A stretch of 52,719 nucleotides of DNA. Source: Ectothiorhodospiraceae bacterium. Its GTDB lineage: Bacteria; Pseudomonadota; Gammaproteobacteria; XJ16; Halofilaceae. Numbering within the stretch: the first letter of the stretch is position 1; each line of letters begins with the position of its first letter. The notes below the pieces were generated by a model. The model had not been told where the DNA came from. It saw only the letters and a program-made list of their open reading frames with translations, and did not search any database. This document shows positions 1 through 7,925 of the stretch, piece by piece. Both the position numbers and the translations under genes were made by a program. The DNA lies in NCBI GenBank assembly GCA_007134775.1, contig SLKC01000010.1:1-52719 (forward strand), read 5' to 3'.

Positions 1-47
1 GACTGTTAATCACTAGGTCGGCGGTTCGAATCCGTCCCGGGGAGCCA
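1..47 (+). tRNA. tRNA-Asn (GTT), 3' portion only
   Basis: The window opens inside a tRNA. The first bases form the 3' side of an anticodon arm whose loop reads CTGTTAA, giving anticodon GTT (Asn). A variable region, a TPsiC arm containing GGTTCGAATCC, the acceptor 3' strand and an encoded CCA (45-47) follow. The 5' half lies before the window. tRNA-Asn 3' ends are common integration sites, and the next 2 kb holds foreign-looking DNA and transposase debris. I found no second copy of the tRNA 3' end in the window, so no att pair can be claimed. Confidence 0.93.
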
Positions 48-392
48 TACAATCAAGAACTTACGGCATCTGCCGGACCATCCCTCCGCCACTGGTCACG
101 GCACCACTTGCAGTTTCGTCTCCCAGTTCCACGGCTGCAGACCCGGCGCATTCGAACGCAGACCACATGTAGCGACCAGGCCCACCTTCCAAGCTTGCGA
201 CATGCCCGACCGGATGACGTGACGCGCGAACATCGGGCGCAACTCCCACAAAAACCTTGATCGATGCTCTCCGTTGAGGTCCACTAGGCCTGTCTGCTGG
301 TCCACGGAACGCGGCTGAGCAGCTCCACACTTCCCCCACTCGCAGAACTGGGTAGTGGTCCAACAATCGAGATCCGTGTCACGGAGGACGGG
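48..392. other. Non-coding stretch between tRNA-Asn and PP-loop gene
   Basis: About 345 bases with no convincing gene. Two minus-strand open frames cross it, but neither has a recognisable product or good ribosome site, and they overlap each other. No repeat or terminator hairpin with a T-run was seen. A GGAGG near 380 belongs to the gene that follows. Confidence 0.5.
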
Positions 393-1154
393 ATGAGCAC
401 CACACATTCAGACACAACCGATGTACTGTGGACAGGCGGATGGGACTCATCCTACCGCGTTCTGGCGCTGCTCGCCGGGCATGGCGGTAGGATCCAGCCG
501 CACTACGTCCGGGACCCGGAGCGCCTCTCACTGGAGATCGAGGTCGAGACGATCGAGGCGATCCGCGAGCGCGCCAATCGGCGCTTCGGGGAGCGCATCC
601 TACCGCTGCGGATGCTGGAACGAGTCGACATCCGCGTACCCGACCACGTCCAGAACTGGTTCCTAGCCCTCAACAAGCGTTTCCGCCTCGGTTCGCAATA
701 CAACTGGTTGTCGGAGTACTCATTGCGCGAGACCCGGGGGCAACTCGAACTCTGCATCCACGTCGATGACAAGGCGCACAAGGCCATCAGCTGGGCACAC
801 GATCACCGTAACGATAGAGAAGCCGCTGCGCTGGTCGATGCAGTCGATGGTCTACTGCTGTCGCGCTTCCGATTCCCGATTTTGGAGATGTCCAAACTCG
901 ACATGCAACGGGCGGCTCGGCAAGGCGGCTTCGATGATCTGCTCGAATTGACGTGGTTCTGCCATGAACCCACACGAGATGGCCGCCCCTGCGGGTTCTG
1001 CGGGCCCTGCACCTGGACACTCGAGGAAGGACTGGGCCACCGCATTCCTGGCGATCGCCGTTTCCGCGCCGGCCTCTATCGCTGGATCGGCCGGCATCTA
1101 CCGAGCTGGCGCGCCCGCCAGGCCTTCCTGCGCGGCGTCCGCGGAACCCATTGA
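393..1154 (+). CDS. QueC-like PP-loop ATPase with Cys4 zinc site
   Basis: A 253-residue protein. The N-terminal motif T14-G-G-W-D18-S19 is the PP-loop (SGGxDS class) that binds ATP pyrophosphate in N-type ATP pyrophosphatases. Cys190, Cys200, Cys203 and Cys206 (C-x9-C-x2-C-x2-C) match in position and spacing style the zinc site of QueC, the 7-cyano-7-deazaguanine (preQ0) synthase. The middle of the protein does not look like canonical QueC, so it is probably a divergent relative that adenylates an unknown carboxylate or amide. The start has a good GGAGG about 6 bases upstream. The TGA stop abuts a sequence resembling an insertion-sequence end (CAGGCCGTTGAAAA, 1155 on), so the 3' end may have been altered. 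Neighbours (tRNA-Asn, transposase relics) suggest acquisition by transfer. No partner que genes are nearby. Confidence 0.7.
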   Translation: MSTTHSDTTDVLWTGGWDSSYRVLALLAGHGGRIQPHYVRDPERLSLEIEVETIEAIRERANRRFGERILPLRMLERVDIRVPDHVQNWFLALNKRFRLGSQYNWLSEYSLRETRGQLELCIHVDDKAHKAISWAHDHRNDREAAALVDAVDGLLLSRFRFPILEMSKLDMQRAARQGGFDDLLELTWFCHEPTRDGRPCGFCGPCTWTLEEGLGHRIPGDRRFRAGLYRWIGRHLPSWRARQAFLRGVRGTH

Positions 1155-1585
1155 CAGGCCGTTGAAAACGGTCCCGTCATGGCGCCGTTTGCCGGATAAT
1201 GGCATCCGATTACCGGTCATCAGGAAGCGAGGCAATGCGCGGAGCGGAGATCACCCCGGAGTCGCTTTTCACGCCGGTCCATCTCGAGACTTTCGTGGCC
1301 GCCGATCATCCACTGCGCCCGATCCGCGCGATGGTGAACGAGGCGCTGGGACGCATGTCGTGGCTATTCAATGCGATGCATGCGGAAGGCGGACGCGAGT
1401 CGATCCCGCCGGAGCGCCTGGTGCGCGCGATGCTCCTGCAGGTGCTGTACTCGGTGCGCCCGGAACGCCGGCTGGAGCAGATCAACTGCAACCTGCTGTT
1501 CCGCTAGTTTGTCGGGCTCGCGATCGATGATTCGGTCTGGAACCACTCGGTGTTCTGCAAAAACCGCGATCGGCTGATGGAGCAC
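1155..1585 (+). pseudogene. IS5-type transposase remnant, N-terminal part
   Basis: The reading frame starting at ATG 1235 gives a typical IS5-family transposase N-terminus: a HLETFVAADHPLRPIR segment, then a GRESIPPERLVRAMLLQVLYSVR segment. It is cut by a TAG at 1505-1507 exactly where a Trp is usual, then continues in frame as FVGLAIDDSVWNHSVFCKNRDRL to about 1583, where similarity ends. No DDE catalytic domain remains. The bases from about 1156 (CAGGCCGTTGAAAA) look like the left terminal repeat of this type of element. It is non-functional. Confidence 0.75.
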
Positions 1586-1601
1586 AGAGTAGTGTATCCA
1601 G

Positions 1602-1913
1602 GCCAACAACGTCCGTCTCTACCGGTCGCGGCTTTTGAACGACACGCTGGCCGACGCGCTCGCCTATCGCCAGCCCAAATGACCCCGCCAGGCGCTCGAG
1701 GAATGGCTGGCGTGGGCGAGCCGCTCGAAGCTCGAGCCGTTCGTGCGCCTGACCAAGACGATCCGCGAGCACAAGGACGGGATATTGGCCCACACACAGG
1801 ATCGACTGACCAACGGCTTCGTCGAGGGCATCAATTATCGCCTGCTGTCATTGGCCCGGAACATCGGCCTGCACTCGGTCAGTACCCGCGTCATGCTGCG
1901 GTGCACCACTTGA
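1602..1913 (+). pseudogene. ISL3-type transposase remnant, C-terminal part
   Basis: This frame reads as the C-terminus of an ISL3-family transposase: a VRLYRSRLLNDTLADALAY block, an ALEEWLAWASRSKLEPFVRL block and an HTQDRLTNGFVEGINYRLL block, which carries the conserved N-G-x-x-E-G-x-N end of the DDE domain. An in-frame TGA at 1680-1682 interrupts it and the frame ends at TGA 1911-1913. It joins directly onto the IS5-type remnant, so the scar is composite, from two unrelated elements. Inactive. Confidence 0.75.
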
Positions 1914-2036
1914 CGCTGTGGCATGGACTTTGCCGAGCCAAAGCCGCCCGGAACTTCTGACGTTTCACCCGGTCTCCCATGACAGTGACTGCCACTTGTT
2001 TTGGTGCAGCTCCTGAGAGCACAAACGAGAACGACC

Positions 2037-3125
2037 GTGACTCGACGCATCACGCCCCGAAGATATCTCGGCACATTCACCGCCCTCACTCTTGTCGGAG
2101 TGCTTGCACTGGTCTGGAACGCCGACTACTACCGCCAGGCGATTACTGGGCACGCCCAGATGATGCTCGCGCGGGTGGCCATCGACGATCTGGTCGAGCA
2201 ACCCGACGTCGACCCGGCGCTGCGCGAGCAACTGGGCCTCGCGTCGCGGATCCGCGAGTTCGCGACCGCCGAACTCACCCTGCCCGACAACGACAGCTAT
2301 CGCCATTATGCATCTCTCGAGCGTGACCACGCCGTGTGGACGGTCACGGCCCTGCCTGAATTCTCGCTCTCGCCAAAGGAGTGGTGTTATCCGATCGTCG
2401 GCTGTCAGACCTATCGCGGCTACTTCGACGAAGAGCGCGCCCGCGCAATGGCCCAGCAGTTGCGCAATCAGGGTTACGAGGTGGTGGTCGGCGGAACCTC
2501 GGCCTATTCCACGCTCGGATTTTTCGATGATCCCATCACCGACGTCATGCTCGCGCGCAGCGATGCCGCCCTCGCCGACCTCCTGTTTCATGAACTCGCG
2601 CACCAGCGACTGTTCGTGCGGGGTGACACAATGTTCAACGAAGGCTACGCCAACTTCGTCGGCGAGCAGGGTGTACGCGAGTGGCTTGGCGCGCGCGGGG
2701 AGTCCGTGAAATTGCAGCGTTGGCAGGCCCGGCGCGAGCAGACACAGGTATTCAGGGATTTGCTGCTTGAGACACGCGATCGGCTCGATGCCCTCTACGC
2801 CAGCTCGATCTCGCCGGAGGCGATGCGCGAGCAGAAGGCGGATATCCTCGGAGATACGCGAATGGTCTTCGACCAACAGCTCGTTGCGAACCATCCTGGC
2901 CTGGCCCGCTTTCGATCCTGGTTCGACGAGCCCGTGACCAACGCCCGCCTGGCGCGAGTTGCCACCTACCGCAAGTGGATGCCGGCTTTCCGGACGCTCT
3001 ATGAGATGCACGATGGGGACTGGGCTGCATTCCACCACGCGGTGGAGGAACTGGCCGAACTGCCACGCGCAGCGCGCGACGAGCGGCTGCGCTCCTACAT
3101 GGCGGAGCCGCCGACGGCCCTGTAG
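2037..3125 (+). CDS. Membrane-anchored zinc aminopeptidase (Aminopep/DUF2265 family)
   Basis: About 362 residues. A basic N-terminus followed by a single hydrophobic segment (roughly residues 10-27) suggests a periplasm-facing anchored protein. The zinc motif H185-E186-L-A-H189 sits in LLFHELAHQRLF, with a likely third ligand E202 in FNEGYANFVGE. This matches the putative aminopeptidase family (Pfam PF10023), whose physiological substrate is unknown. The GTG at 2037 is preferred because it places a short positive stretch before the membrane segment; a TTG at 2001 in the same frame is the longer alternative. The gene stands alone between the transposase scar and the LiuR-type operator at 3243. 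Confidence 0.8.
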   Translation: MTRRITPRRYLGTFTALTLVGVLALVWNADYYRQAITGHAQMMLARVAIDDLVEQPDVDPALREQLGLASRIREFATAELTLPDNDSYRHYASLERDHAVWTVTALPEFSLSPKEWCYPIVGCQTYRGYFDEERARAMAQQLRNQGYEVVVGGTSAYSTLGFFDDPITDVMLARSDAALADLLFHELAHQRLFVRGDTMFNEGYANFVGEQGVREWLGARGESVKLQRWQARREQTQVFRDLLLETRDRLDALYASSISPEAMREQKADILGDTRMVFDQQLVANHPGLARFRSWFDEPVTNARLARVATYRKWMPAFRTLYEMHDGDWAAFHHAVEELAELPRAARDERLRSYMAEPPTAL

Positions 3126-3206
3126 CGCCGGCCGACCAGCGTCAAGCGCCCATGCCCCGTCAGCAGCGCGGTTCCGTCAACGCTTGCACCGATTGCGCGC
3201 GTTCGC

Positions 3207-3215
3207 ACGTAAACG
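3207..3215 (+). promoter_or_regulatory. Possible LiuR half-site
   Basis: ACGTAAACG here repeats the right half of the palindrome at 3243-3256, 41 bases upstream centre to centre (about four helical turns). The left half does not match, so this would be a weak accessory site at best. Confidence 0.3.
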
Positions 3216-3238
3216 GGGCCCAAGGCGGGTGCAGATTG

Positions 3239-3265
3239 TTGACGCTTACGTAAACGGCATGTAAT
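3239..3265 (+). promoter_or_regulatory. LiuR-type operator/promoter of the upstream acyl-CoA ligase gene
   Basis: The palindrome CGCTTACGTAAACG (3243-3256) is a one-mismatch version of the perfect site found before liuR. It overlaps a TTGACG -35-like hexamer (3239-3244) and precedes a TGTAAT -10-like hexamer (3260-3265). The regulator site therefore lies in the promoter spacer, as is usual for MerR-family proteins. Confidence 0.7.
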
Positions 3266-3315
3266 GTCGCTCGCAACGCTTGTCAAAAGCCAGCCGCACG
3301 GCTCCGGGAACAGGT

Positions 3316-5013
3316 ATGGCGAAGCACGCTGGCAGTTACGTGCACGGAGTAGGGCAGCAGCCCCTCATCGGCGAGGCGATCGGGCACTACCTGGAGCGGA
3401 TTGCGGACTCACGCCCAGATTCGCTCGCCCTGGTCGACATGCAGCAGGGCCAGCGCTGGAGCTGGAACGAACTCAACGCCCGCGTTGACGACTACGCCGC
3501 GGCCTTCCTCGCCCTCGGTCTGGAGCCCGGTGACCGCCTCGCCATCTGGGCGCAGAACCGCTGCGAGTGGGCCCTGACCCAGTTCGCCGCCGCCCGCGCC
3601 GGGCTCATCCTGGTCAACCTCAATCCCGCCGCCCGCGCCGGCGAGGCCCTCGCGCAGCTCCAGCTCGTGAAGCCACGCGCCCTGGTCATCCAGGATGCGT
3701 TCAAGACCAGCGACTATATCGTCATGACGCGGGAGATCCTGCCAGAGATCGACACCGCGCAACCGGGCGAACTGCGCAGCGCCGCGCTGCCCGAACTCGA
3801 CTGGGTCATTCGCCTTGGCGACGAGCAGACCCCCGGCATGGTCAACTTTTCCGAGCTGCCGACGCGGGTGGATGACGCCGCGCGTGACCATCTGCGGGCC
3901 GTCGCCGATTCGGTGCAGTTCGACGCGCCGGTCAATATCCAGTTCAGCAACGCAACCGGCGGCAAGGCGGCCGGCGCGACGCTGACGCATCACAACATCC
4001 TCAACAATGGCCACATCGTCGGGCAGACGCTGCGCTTGGGCCCGGCCGACCGCGTCTGCATCCCGGTCCCGCTGTTCCATTGCTTCGGGATGGTGATGGG
4101 CAATATGGCCTGCCTCGCCCACGGCAGCACCATGGTCTACCCGGGCGAGGCCTTTGACCCGGCAGGGACGCTCGAAACGATCCACGAGGAGCGGTGTACC
4201 GCCGTCTATGGGGTCCCGGCAATGTTCAGCGCGATGCTCGACCATGAGCGCTTCGCCGACTTCGACCTGGGCAGTCTGCGCACCGGCATCATGGCCGGCG
4301 CGCCCTGCCCCATCGAGACCATGCGGCGCGTCATCGCGGAAATGAACATGCACCAGGTAGTGATCGGTTACGGCATGACCGAGACCTCGCCGGTCTCCTT
4401 CATGAGCGACGTCGATGACGACATCGAGCTGCGCGTGTCCACCGTCGGCACGATCCAGCCCCATACCGAGGCCAAGGTTATCGACAGTGCGGGCCGCATC
4501 GTGCCACGCGAGATCACCGGTGAGCTGTGCACACGCGGCTACCACGTCATGCGCGGTTATTGGAACAACCCCGAACTCACCGCCGAGGTCATCGACGCAG
4601 CCGGCTGGATGCACACGGGCGATCTCGCCCGCATCGACGCGAATGGTTACTGCCGCGTCGTGGGCGGCCTGAAGGATGTCATCATCCGCGGTGGCGAGAA
4701 CATCTACCCGGCAGAGGTCGAGGAGTTCCTGCAGGGGCATCCGGACATCGCCGAAGCGGTGGTCGTGGGCGTGCCGGATGCGCGCATGGGCGACGAAGCC
4801 TGTGCCTGCCTGCGACTCCAACCCGGCACGTCGCTTGACGAAGAAGGCGTGCGCGCCTACTGCCGCGAGACCATTGCGCACTACAAGATCCCGCGCTACA
4901 TCCGCTTCTACGAGCGCTTCCCGGGCAGCACAGGCGGCGCCCTGAAGTACATGTTGCGCGACGAAAGCGTGCGCGCGCTGGGCCTGGAGAACGCCGATGC
5001 AGAATCCACGTGA
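3316..5013 (+). CDS. Acyl-CoA synthetase homologue with degenerate ATP-binding motifs
   Basis: A 565-residue member of the acyl-CoA ligase (ANL) family; the fold-defining motifs YGMTETSP, HTGDLARID and IIRGGENIYPAEVEE are intact. The ATP-handling residues are not. The P-loop normally read as TSGTTGxPKG is FSNATGGKAAG (residues 210-220), which lacks the TSG and PKG residues. The Arg of the GRxKD hinge is Gly451. The catalytic C-terminal lysine (TGK) is Gly541 in STGGALKYM. The frame is continuous through each site, so a simple frameshift is not the cause. A functional-looking ligase lies downstream inside the ABC operon. The protein may bind acyl-CoA or a carboxylate without adenylating it, or it may be decaying. 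ATG 3316 is chosen; an in-frame TTG lies at 3280. It is preceded by a LiuR-type operator. Confidence 0.8.
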   Translation: MAKHAGSYVHGVGQQPLIGEAIGHYLERIADSRPDSLALVDMQQGQRWSWNELNARVDDYAAAFLALGLEPGDRLAIWAQNRCEWALTQFAAARAGLILVNLNPAARAGEALAQLQLVKPRALVIQDAFKTSDYIVMTREILPEIDTAQPGELRSAALPELDWVIRLGDEQTPGMVNFSELPTRVDDAARDHLRAVADSVQFDAPVNIQFSNATGGKAAGATLTHHNILNNGHIVGQTLRLGPADRVCIPVPLFHCFGMVMGNMACLAHGSTMVYPGEAFDPAGTLETIHEERCTAVYGVPAMFSAMLDHERFADFDLGSLRTGIMAGAPCPIETMRRVIAEMNMHQVVIGYGMTETSPVSFMSDVDDDIELRVSTVGTIQPHTEAKVIDSAGRIVPREITGELCTRGYHVMRGYWNNPELTAEVIDAAGWMHTGDLARIDANGYCRVVGGLKDVIIRGGENIYPAEVEEFLQGHPDIAEAVVVGVPDARMGDEACACLRLQPGTSLDEEGVRAYCRETIAHYKIPRYIRFYERFPGSTGGALKYMLRDESVRALGLENADAEST

Positions 5014-5015
5014 GC

Positions 5016-5030
5016 AGGGCCATCGGCCCT
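5016..5030 (+). terminator. Short hairpin after the ligase-like gene
   Basis: AGGGCC-ATC-GGCCCT forms a 6-bp stem with a 3-base loop two bases after the stop codon. No T-run follows, so it is a weak terminator or an mRNA 3'-end stabiliser separating this gene from the livG promoter. Confidence 0.4.
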
Positions 5031-5055
5031 CTAGCGCGGGCCAACAGGCACGATA

Positions 5056-5090
5056 TTACGTTTACGTAAGCGTAAGTTCACGCCTATGAT
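5056..5090 (+). promoter_or_regulatory. LiuR-type operator and promoter of the livG operon
   Basis: TTACGTTTACGTAAGCGTAA (5056-5075) is a palindrome with one mismatched pair. TATGAT (5085-5090) is a good -10 element, with TTTACG (5061-5066) as a -35 inside the operator. The overlap suggests repression of the transporter operon by the MerR-family protein encoded at 13266. Confidence 0.75.
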
Positions 5091-5164
5091 CCAACTCGAA
5101 TCGCGCGGGCCGGTGCACCGGCCGCCAATGTGTTCCACAGGGGGCAACGGGGGACCGCACCACC

Positions 5165-5965
5165 ATGGCAGATGAGCAAGGCACCGACCGCGAGAAGGTT
5201 CTGGTCTGCGACGGCATTCGCCGCTGGTTCGGCGGCTTGCAGGCGCTCAAGGGAATCACCATCGGGATCGAGCGCGGCGAGATCTACGGACTCGTTGGAC
5301 CCAATGGTTCAGGCAAGACCACGCTGGTCAATGCCATCACCGGCTTCTATCCGCCACAAGAAGGCACGATCACCTTCAACGACCAGATCCTCAACGACCG
5401 CAAGCCCTATCGAGTCGCCCAGCTGGGCATCGCCCGCACCTTCCAGAACGTCGCCCTCTTTCACGGCATGAGCGTGCTGGAGAACATCCTCCTGGGCCGG
5501 CACATCTACATGAAGCCGAGCGCGCTCTCCTCGCTCTTCTACTGGTGGTGGGCCCAGTCCGAGGAAGTCGCGCACCGCGCCAAGGCGGAAGAGATCATCG
5601 ATCTGCTGCAGCTTGAAAGCGTGCGTGACGAACCGGTCGATGTCATCCCGCTGGGCGTGCAGAAGCGTGTCGAACTTGCGCGGGCGCTCTGTGCCGAGCC
5701 GAGCTGTCTCATCCTGGACGAGCCCATGGCAGGCATGAATCAGGAGGAGAAGGAGTACATGGTGCGCTTCATCCTCGACGCGCAAGAAGCCCTAGGCCTG
5801 ACCATCCTGTTGATCGAGCACCATCTCGACGTGGTCACGGCCATTTGCGAGCGCGTGCTCGTGCTCAACAACGGCGAGAAGATCGCCGAAGGCCCGGCCC
5901 GCGAGGCCATGAGCGACCCCGCCGTGGTGGCGGCCTATGTGGGGAAGAAAGACGATGCAGCCTGA
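5165..5965 (+). CDS. livG: ABC transporter ATP-binding protein, LivG type
   Basis: A 266-residue cytoplasmic ATPase of the hydrophobic amino-acid uptake (HAAT) class. The Walker A GPNGSGKTT is at residues 45-53, the Q-loop region is FQN, the signature is the LivG-style IPLGVQKR (161-168), Walker B is CLILDE (181-186) and the H-loop is LLIEHH. It should pair with LivF (11272) and energise the LivH/LivM channel. The 3' end overlaps the next ligase gene by 11 bases, showing translational coupling. The start has only a weak G-rich ribosome site. The transported compound need not be an amino acid, given the ligases and the LiuR-type control. Confidence 0.93.
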   Translation: MADEQGTDREKVLVCDGIRRWFGGLQALKGITIGIERGEIYGLVGPNGSGKTTLVNAITGFYPPQEGTITFNDQILNDRKPYRVAQLGIARTFQNVALFHGMSVLENILLGRHIYMKPSALSSLFYWWWAQSEEVAHRAKAEEIIDLLQLESVRDEPVDVIPLGVQKRVELARALCAEPSCLILDEPMAGMNQEEKEYMVRFILDAQEALGLTILLIEHHLDVVTAICERVLVLNNGEKIAEGPAREAMSDPAVVAAYVGKKDDAA

Positions 5966-7925
5966 GCAGCAGCCAGCGGACGCAACGGATCCCGCCGCCC
6001 TCCATCCCAACTGGGTGGCGGATGATCACCTGATCAACCTCCTGCGGCACAACGCCCGGGAACACGGCGATGAAATCGCCATGCGCGAGCGCGAATACGG
6101 CATCTGGCAGGAGTATACCTGGAAGGACTACCTCGACCGTGTGCTCTGCTTCGCCGCCGGCCTCGACGCGCTCGGCGTCAAGCCCGAGGACAACATCCTC
6201 GTCATTGGAGACAACCGTCCCGGCCTCTATTTCGGCATGGTGGGCGCGGTTGCGCTGCGCGCCGTACCCTCACCCGCCTATCCGGACACCACGCCGGAGG
6301 AGATCGCCGGTCACATGGAGCGCGAGGGCATTCGCTTCGCCCTCGCCGAGGACCAGGAGCAGGTCGACAAGCTGATGGGCATCCGGGCCAACGGCTACGA
6401 TGCGCTCCAACAGATCATCTACGATGATCCGCGCGGCCTCGCCGGCAAGGAGCCGGCCGGGGTGGTCGCCTTCAACGACATCGTCGAACGGGGACGCGAG
6501 CGCCTGCGCGAACGGCCCGGCCTTGAGGACGACATCCTCGGACGCGCTTCGGTCCATGACATTGCCGTCCTACTCCACTCCTCGGGTACCACGGGTGCGC
6601 CCAAGGGCGTTCCGCTCAAGCATGGCCACGTCCTCTCCGGTGTACGCAATGCCGCGGCGGCCGGCTACTTCCGCGAAGGTGAGGTGCACATGGCCTACCT
6701 GCCCATGGCGTGGGTAGGCGATTTCATCTTCTCCATCGGGGCCGCACTCGCACTGCGCTTTACAGTCAATATCCCCGAACGCCAGGAGACAGCGCTGCAC
6801 GATCTCCGCGAGATCGCCCCGACCCTCTACTTCAGTTCACCGCGCGCCTGGTCCAACATGCTCACCCGTATCCAGGTGGGCATCGATGAATCCACACTCT
6901 TCAAGCGCATGCTCTACGAGCTGTTCATGCCCTTCGCGGTGGAACTCGAGCGCCGACGCCTCGATGGCGAGCAGCCCACGGCCCTGCAGCGCTTCTGGCG
7001 CGGCCTCGGCGAAATCCTCGTCTACGGCCCGATCAAGGACCAGCTCGGCCTGGCCCGCGTCGAACGCCCTTACACCGCCGGCGAGGCCATCGGCGAGGAT
7101 GTCTTCCTCTACTTCCGCGCCCTCGGCCTGAATCTGCGCCAGTTCTACGGCCAGACGGAGAACTGCGCCCTCGCCTGCGCGCAGGACCCAGACACGATCA
7201 AACTGCACACAGTGGGCAAACCTTTCCCCGGGGTGGAGATCAAGCTCGACGACCAGGGCGAGATCCTGATCCGCGGTGACAACGTCTTCGACGGTTATTA
7301 CCAGAATCCCAAGTCGACGGCCGAAACTCTGCAGGACGGCTGGCTGCACACCGGTGATGCCGGCTACCTCGAGGAGGACGGCCAGGTGGTTGTGCTTGGG
7401 CGCGTCTCTGAGGTCGTCTACACAGCCGCCGGCGAACGATTCATCCCCACCTATATCGAGAACCGTCTCAAGTTCAGCCAGTACATCAAGGATGTCTGCA
7501 TCCTTGGCCAGGATCGCGACTCCCTTGCCGCACTGGTTGCGATTGACATGAGCGCGGTCGGGCACTGGGCCGAGGAGAACAACATCCCCTACACTTCCTT
7601 TGCCGACCTGTCGCAGAAACCGGCTGTCTATGAACTCATTCAGGGCGTGATCGAGCACGTCAATGGTGTGCTCCCGGACGGACTTCAGATCCGGCGATTC
7701 GTGAACCTGCACAAGGAGTTCGATCCGGATGATGGCGAGGTCACGCGTACGCGCAAGTTGCGGCGTAGCGTAATCGATGCCCACTATGCGCCGATCATCG
7801 ACGCCCTCTACGACGGCAGCGAATCGGTCGATTACGAAGCCCAAATCACCTACGAAACAGGCGAGTCGGGCGTGCTCAAACGCCACCTCACCGTTGCCGA
7901 TGTCCCGCCTGCCGCGGAGAAATGA
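5955..7925 (+). CDS. AMP-forming long-chain-type acyl-CoA synthetase in the ABC operon
   Basis: A 656-residue ANL ligase that makes acyl-CoA from a free carboxylate, ATP and CoA. The ATP motifs are intact: SSGTTGAPKG in the middle, LHTGDAGYLEEDG, and a C-terminal TRTRKLRR carrying the likely catalytic lysine, as in the FACL class with about 650 residues. ATG 5955 is chosen; it overlaps livG by 11 bases and has GGGGA upstream. An in-frame ATG at 5937 is possible. The gene ends in an ATGA overlap with livH. Its place between livG and livH implies that the imported substrate is trapped as a CoA thioester; branched or short-chain carboxylates are the most likely given the liu genes nearby. Confidence 0.9.
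   Translation: MQPEQQPADATDPAALHPNWVADDHLINLLRHNAREHGDEIAMREREYGIWQEYTWKDYLDRVLCFAAGLDALGVKPEDNILVIGDNRPGLYFGMVGAVALRAVPSPAYPDTTPEEIAGHMEREGIRFALAEDQEQVDKLMGIRANGYDALQQIIYDDPRGLAGKEPAGVVAFNDIVERGRERLRERPGLEDDILGRASVHDIAVLLHSSGTTGAPKGVPLKHGHVLSGVRNAAAAGYFREGEVHMAYLPMAWVGDFIFSIGAALALRFTVNIPERQETALHDLREIAPTLYFSSPRAWSNMLTRIQVGIDESTLFKRMLYELFMPFAVELERRRLDGEQPTALQRFWRGLGEILVYGPIKDQLGLARVERPYTAGEAIGEDVFLYFRALGLNLRQFYGQTENCALACAQDPDTIKLHTVGKPFPGVEIKLDDQGEILIRGDNVFDGYYQNPKSTAETLQDGWLHTGDAGYLEEDGQVVVLGRVSEVVYTAAGERFIPTYIENRLKFSQYIKDVCILGQDRDSLAALVAIDMSAVGHWAEENNIPYTSFADLSQKPAVYELIQGVIEHVNGVLPDGLQIRRFVNLHKEFDPDDGEVTRTRKLRRSVIDAHYAPIIDALYDGSESVDYEAQITYETGESGVLKRHLTVADVPPAAEK

Noticed and set aside
1155-1960. 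An intact insertion sequence
   Set aside because: Two partial transposases of different families, in-frame stops and no matching right end.
1965-3038. Minus-strand open frame opposite the aminopeptidase
   Set aside because: No domain is visible, while the plus strand has HELAH and a third zinc ligand in the right places.
3409-4881. Minus-strand open frame of about 490 codons opposite the ligase-like gene
   Set aside because: Low-complexity Asp/Arg/Gly/Ala translation with no family match; the plus strand carries clear ANL motifs.
3316-5013. Frameshift or assembly error explaining the altered ligase motifs
   Set aside because: The three altered sites are far apart, the frame is continuous through each, and flanking conserved residues stay aligned.
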